NCBI GenBank assembly: GCA_947502355.1
Contig: CANMZP010000021.1
Location: 1 to 64,000 of the forward strand
Direction: 5' to 3'
Source of the DNA: an uncultured Thalassotalea sp.
Lineage (GTDB): Bacteria > Pseudomonadota > Gammaproteobacteria > Enterobacterales > Alteromonadaceae
Length of the DNA: 64,000 nt
The notes below the pieces were generated by a model that did no database searches, was not told where the DNA came from, and was given only the letters and a program-made list of their open reading frames with translations. This document shows positions 63,192 to 64,000 of the stretch, piece after piece. How positions within the stretch are numbered: the first letter of the stretch is position 1; every line of letters starts with the position of its first letter. The position numbers and the translations under genes were made by a program.

Positions 63192-63902
63192 TTAAACCGC
63201 TCTGTTTAGCAACATGGACTTGATTGAACCAATGGCCTTAGTTGGGTTTAACCCTTTAGGACATACGTCAACACAGTTCATAATGCCGTGACAACGGAAA
63301 ACGCTGTATGCGTCTTGTAAGTCGTCTAAACGCTCTTCGGTTGCGGTATCACGGCTATCGATTAAGAATCGGTAAGCGTGTAATAAACCGGCAGGACCGA
63401 TAAACTTATCTGGATTCCACCAGAATGATGGACATGATGTTGAACAACATGCACATAAAATACACTCGTATAAACCATCTAGCTTGTCTCGCTCTTCAAT
63501 CGACTGAAGGTGCTCACGCGCTGGCGGGTTTTGACCATCGTTAATCAGGTATGGCTTAATTTTTTCATATTGATTGTAAAATTGAGTCATATCGATAATT
63601 AAGTCACGTACTACCGGTAAACCTGGTAGTGGACGTAAAACGATCACATCTTTCTTAACATCAGATAATGGGGTTACACATGCTAAGCCGTTTTTGCCGT
63701 TCATGTTTAAACCATCACTACCACAAACACCTTCACGACAAGAACGACGGAATGATAAGGTTGGATCTTGCTCTTTTAATAACATAAGCGCATCCAACAC
63801 CATCATGTCAGAGCCTTCCGGTACTTCCAGCTCATACGCTTTCATGTAAGGCTTGGCATCCACATCAGGGTTGTAACGGTAAATTGAAAACTTCTGAATC
63901 AT
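63192..63902 (-). CDS. sdhB: Succinate dehydrogenase iron-sulfur subunit
   Basis: From the ATG at 63902 (AGGAG 7 nt upstream) the protein is 236 residues, as in E. coli (238). [2Fe-2S] ligands are in SCREGVCGSDGLNMNGKNGLAC, split here as SCREGVCGSDG and NGLAC; CILCACCSTSCPSF and CHGIMNCVDVCPKGLNP bind the [4Fe-4S] and [3Fe-4S] clusters. It transfers electrons from SdhA to quinone in complex II. Confidence 0.97.
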   Translation of the reverse strand: MIQKFSIYRYNPDVDAKPYMKAYELEVPEGSDMMVLDALMLLKEQDPTLSFRRSCREGVCGSDGLNMNGKNGLACVTPLSDVKKDVIVLRPLPGLPVVRDLIIDMTQFYNQYEKIKPYLINDGQNPPAREHLQSIEERDKLDGLYECILCACCSTSCPSFWWNPDKFIGPAGLLHAYRFLIDSRDTATEERLDDLQDAYSVFRCHGIMNCVDVCPKGLNPTKAIGSIKSMLLNRAV

Positions 63903-63912
63903 CACTACACTC

Positions 63913-64000
63913 CTAGTAAGTTCTTGCTTTCGGTGGGAAAGCTTCACGGTGAACAGGTTCCATGTTTACATCACGCTTGGTCATTTCTTCCGTGTCAGGT
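63913..64000 (-). CDS. sdhA: Succinate dehydrogenase flavoprotein subunit (3' end only)
   Basis: The last 28 codons before the TAG at 63915-63913 read PDTEEMTKRDVNMEP, then VHREAFPPKARTY, which is the typical SdhA C-terminus (E. coli ends NMEPKLRPAFPPKIRTY). The gene continues beyond the window. Ten bases separate its stop from sdhB. Confidence 0.93.
   Translation of the reverse strand, partial: PDTEEMTKRDVNMEPVHREAFPPKARTY

Overview
The window is an AT-rich chromosomal segment of a marine-type gammaproteobacterium. The gene order pgm-seqA / ybfF-DUF2788-ybfE-fldA-fur, a SeqA protein, and sdhAB-sucABCD genes like those of E. coli point to Alteromonadales, probably near Colwelliaceae (Colwellia/Thalassotalea). 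The genus is inference; the class is well supported.

Layout. 0-0.34 kb: tRNA-Ala(GGC) and tRNA-Glu(UUC) behind a consensus promoter. 0.6-7.3 kb: yvcK-type gene, dcd, apbC, metG and a membrane diguanylate cyclase. 7.3-11.2 kb: a secreted SGNH protein and hcp-hcr, with an FNR box at the exact class II position. 11.3-13.5 kb: a lipoprotein that seems to start at ATT, a decayed GGDEF tail, an L,D-transpeptidase and an envelope protein. 13.6-17.4 kb: branched-chain keto acid dehydrogenase (E1a, E1b, E2). 17.9-21.5 kb: GH31 glycosidase and astE. 21.6-27.0 kb: pgm, seqA, ybfF, DUF2788, ybfE, fldA, fur.

27.0-29.8 kb is an accessory patch: three small orphan genes and a ParDE-like toxin-antitoxin pair with a perfect 16-bp inverted-repeat operator, separated by degenerate copies of one intergenic repeat. 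29.8-33.4 kb holds an XdhC-family gene and a full AmmeMemoRadiSam set (AMMECR1, Memo and a divergent radical SAM enzyme), a conserved module of unknown function. 33.7-42.0 kb: a methyltransferase, glnS, a glyoxalase-like pseudogene cut by a MITE, an EamA transporter, a periplasmic GH13 enzyme, an alpha/beta hydrolase, and a Bacteroidetes-looking membrane protein with a SusE/SusF-like tail.

The most striking arrangement is at 42-64 kb. The TCA genes sdhA-sdhB-sucA-sucB and sucC-sucD, normally contiguous, are separated by a same-strand nitrate assimilation cluster of about 14 kb: nasT, nasS, nrtA, nrtB, nrtD, a porin, nirB, nirD, nasA, cobA. sucB ends in a strong terminator, and an unusual array of 33-bp tandem repeats with inverted relatives lies between that terminator and nasT. 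The nas cluster looks self-contained: porin and ABC transporter for uptake, NasA and NirBD for reduction to ammonium, CobA for siroheme, and a NasS sensor with a NasT antiterminator acting on the terminator-bearing leader of nrtA. nasA carries an in-frame 58-bp near-perfect palindrome that adds about 19 residues.
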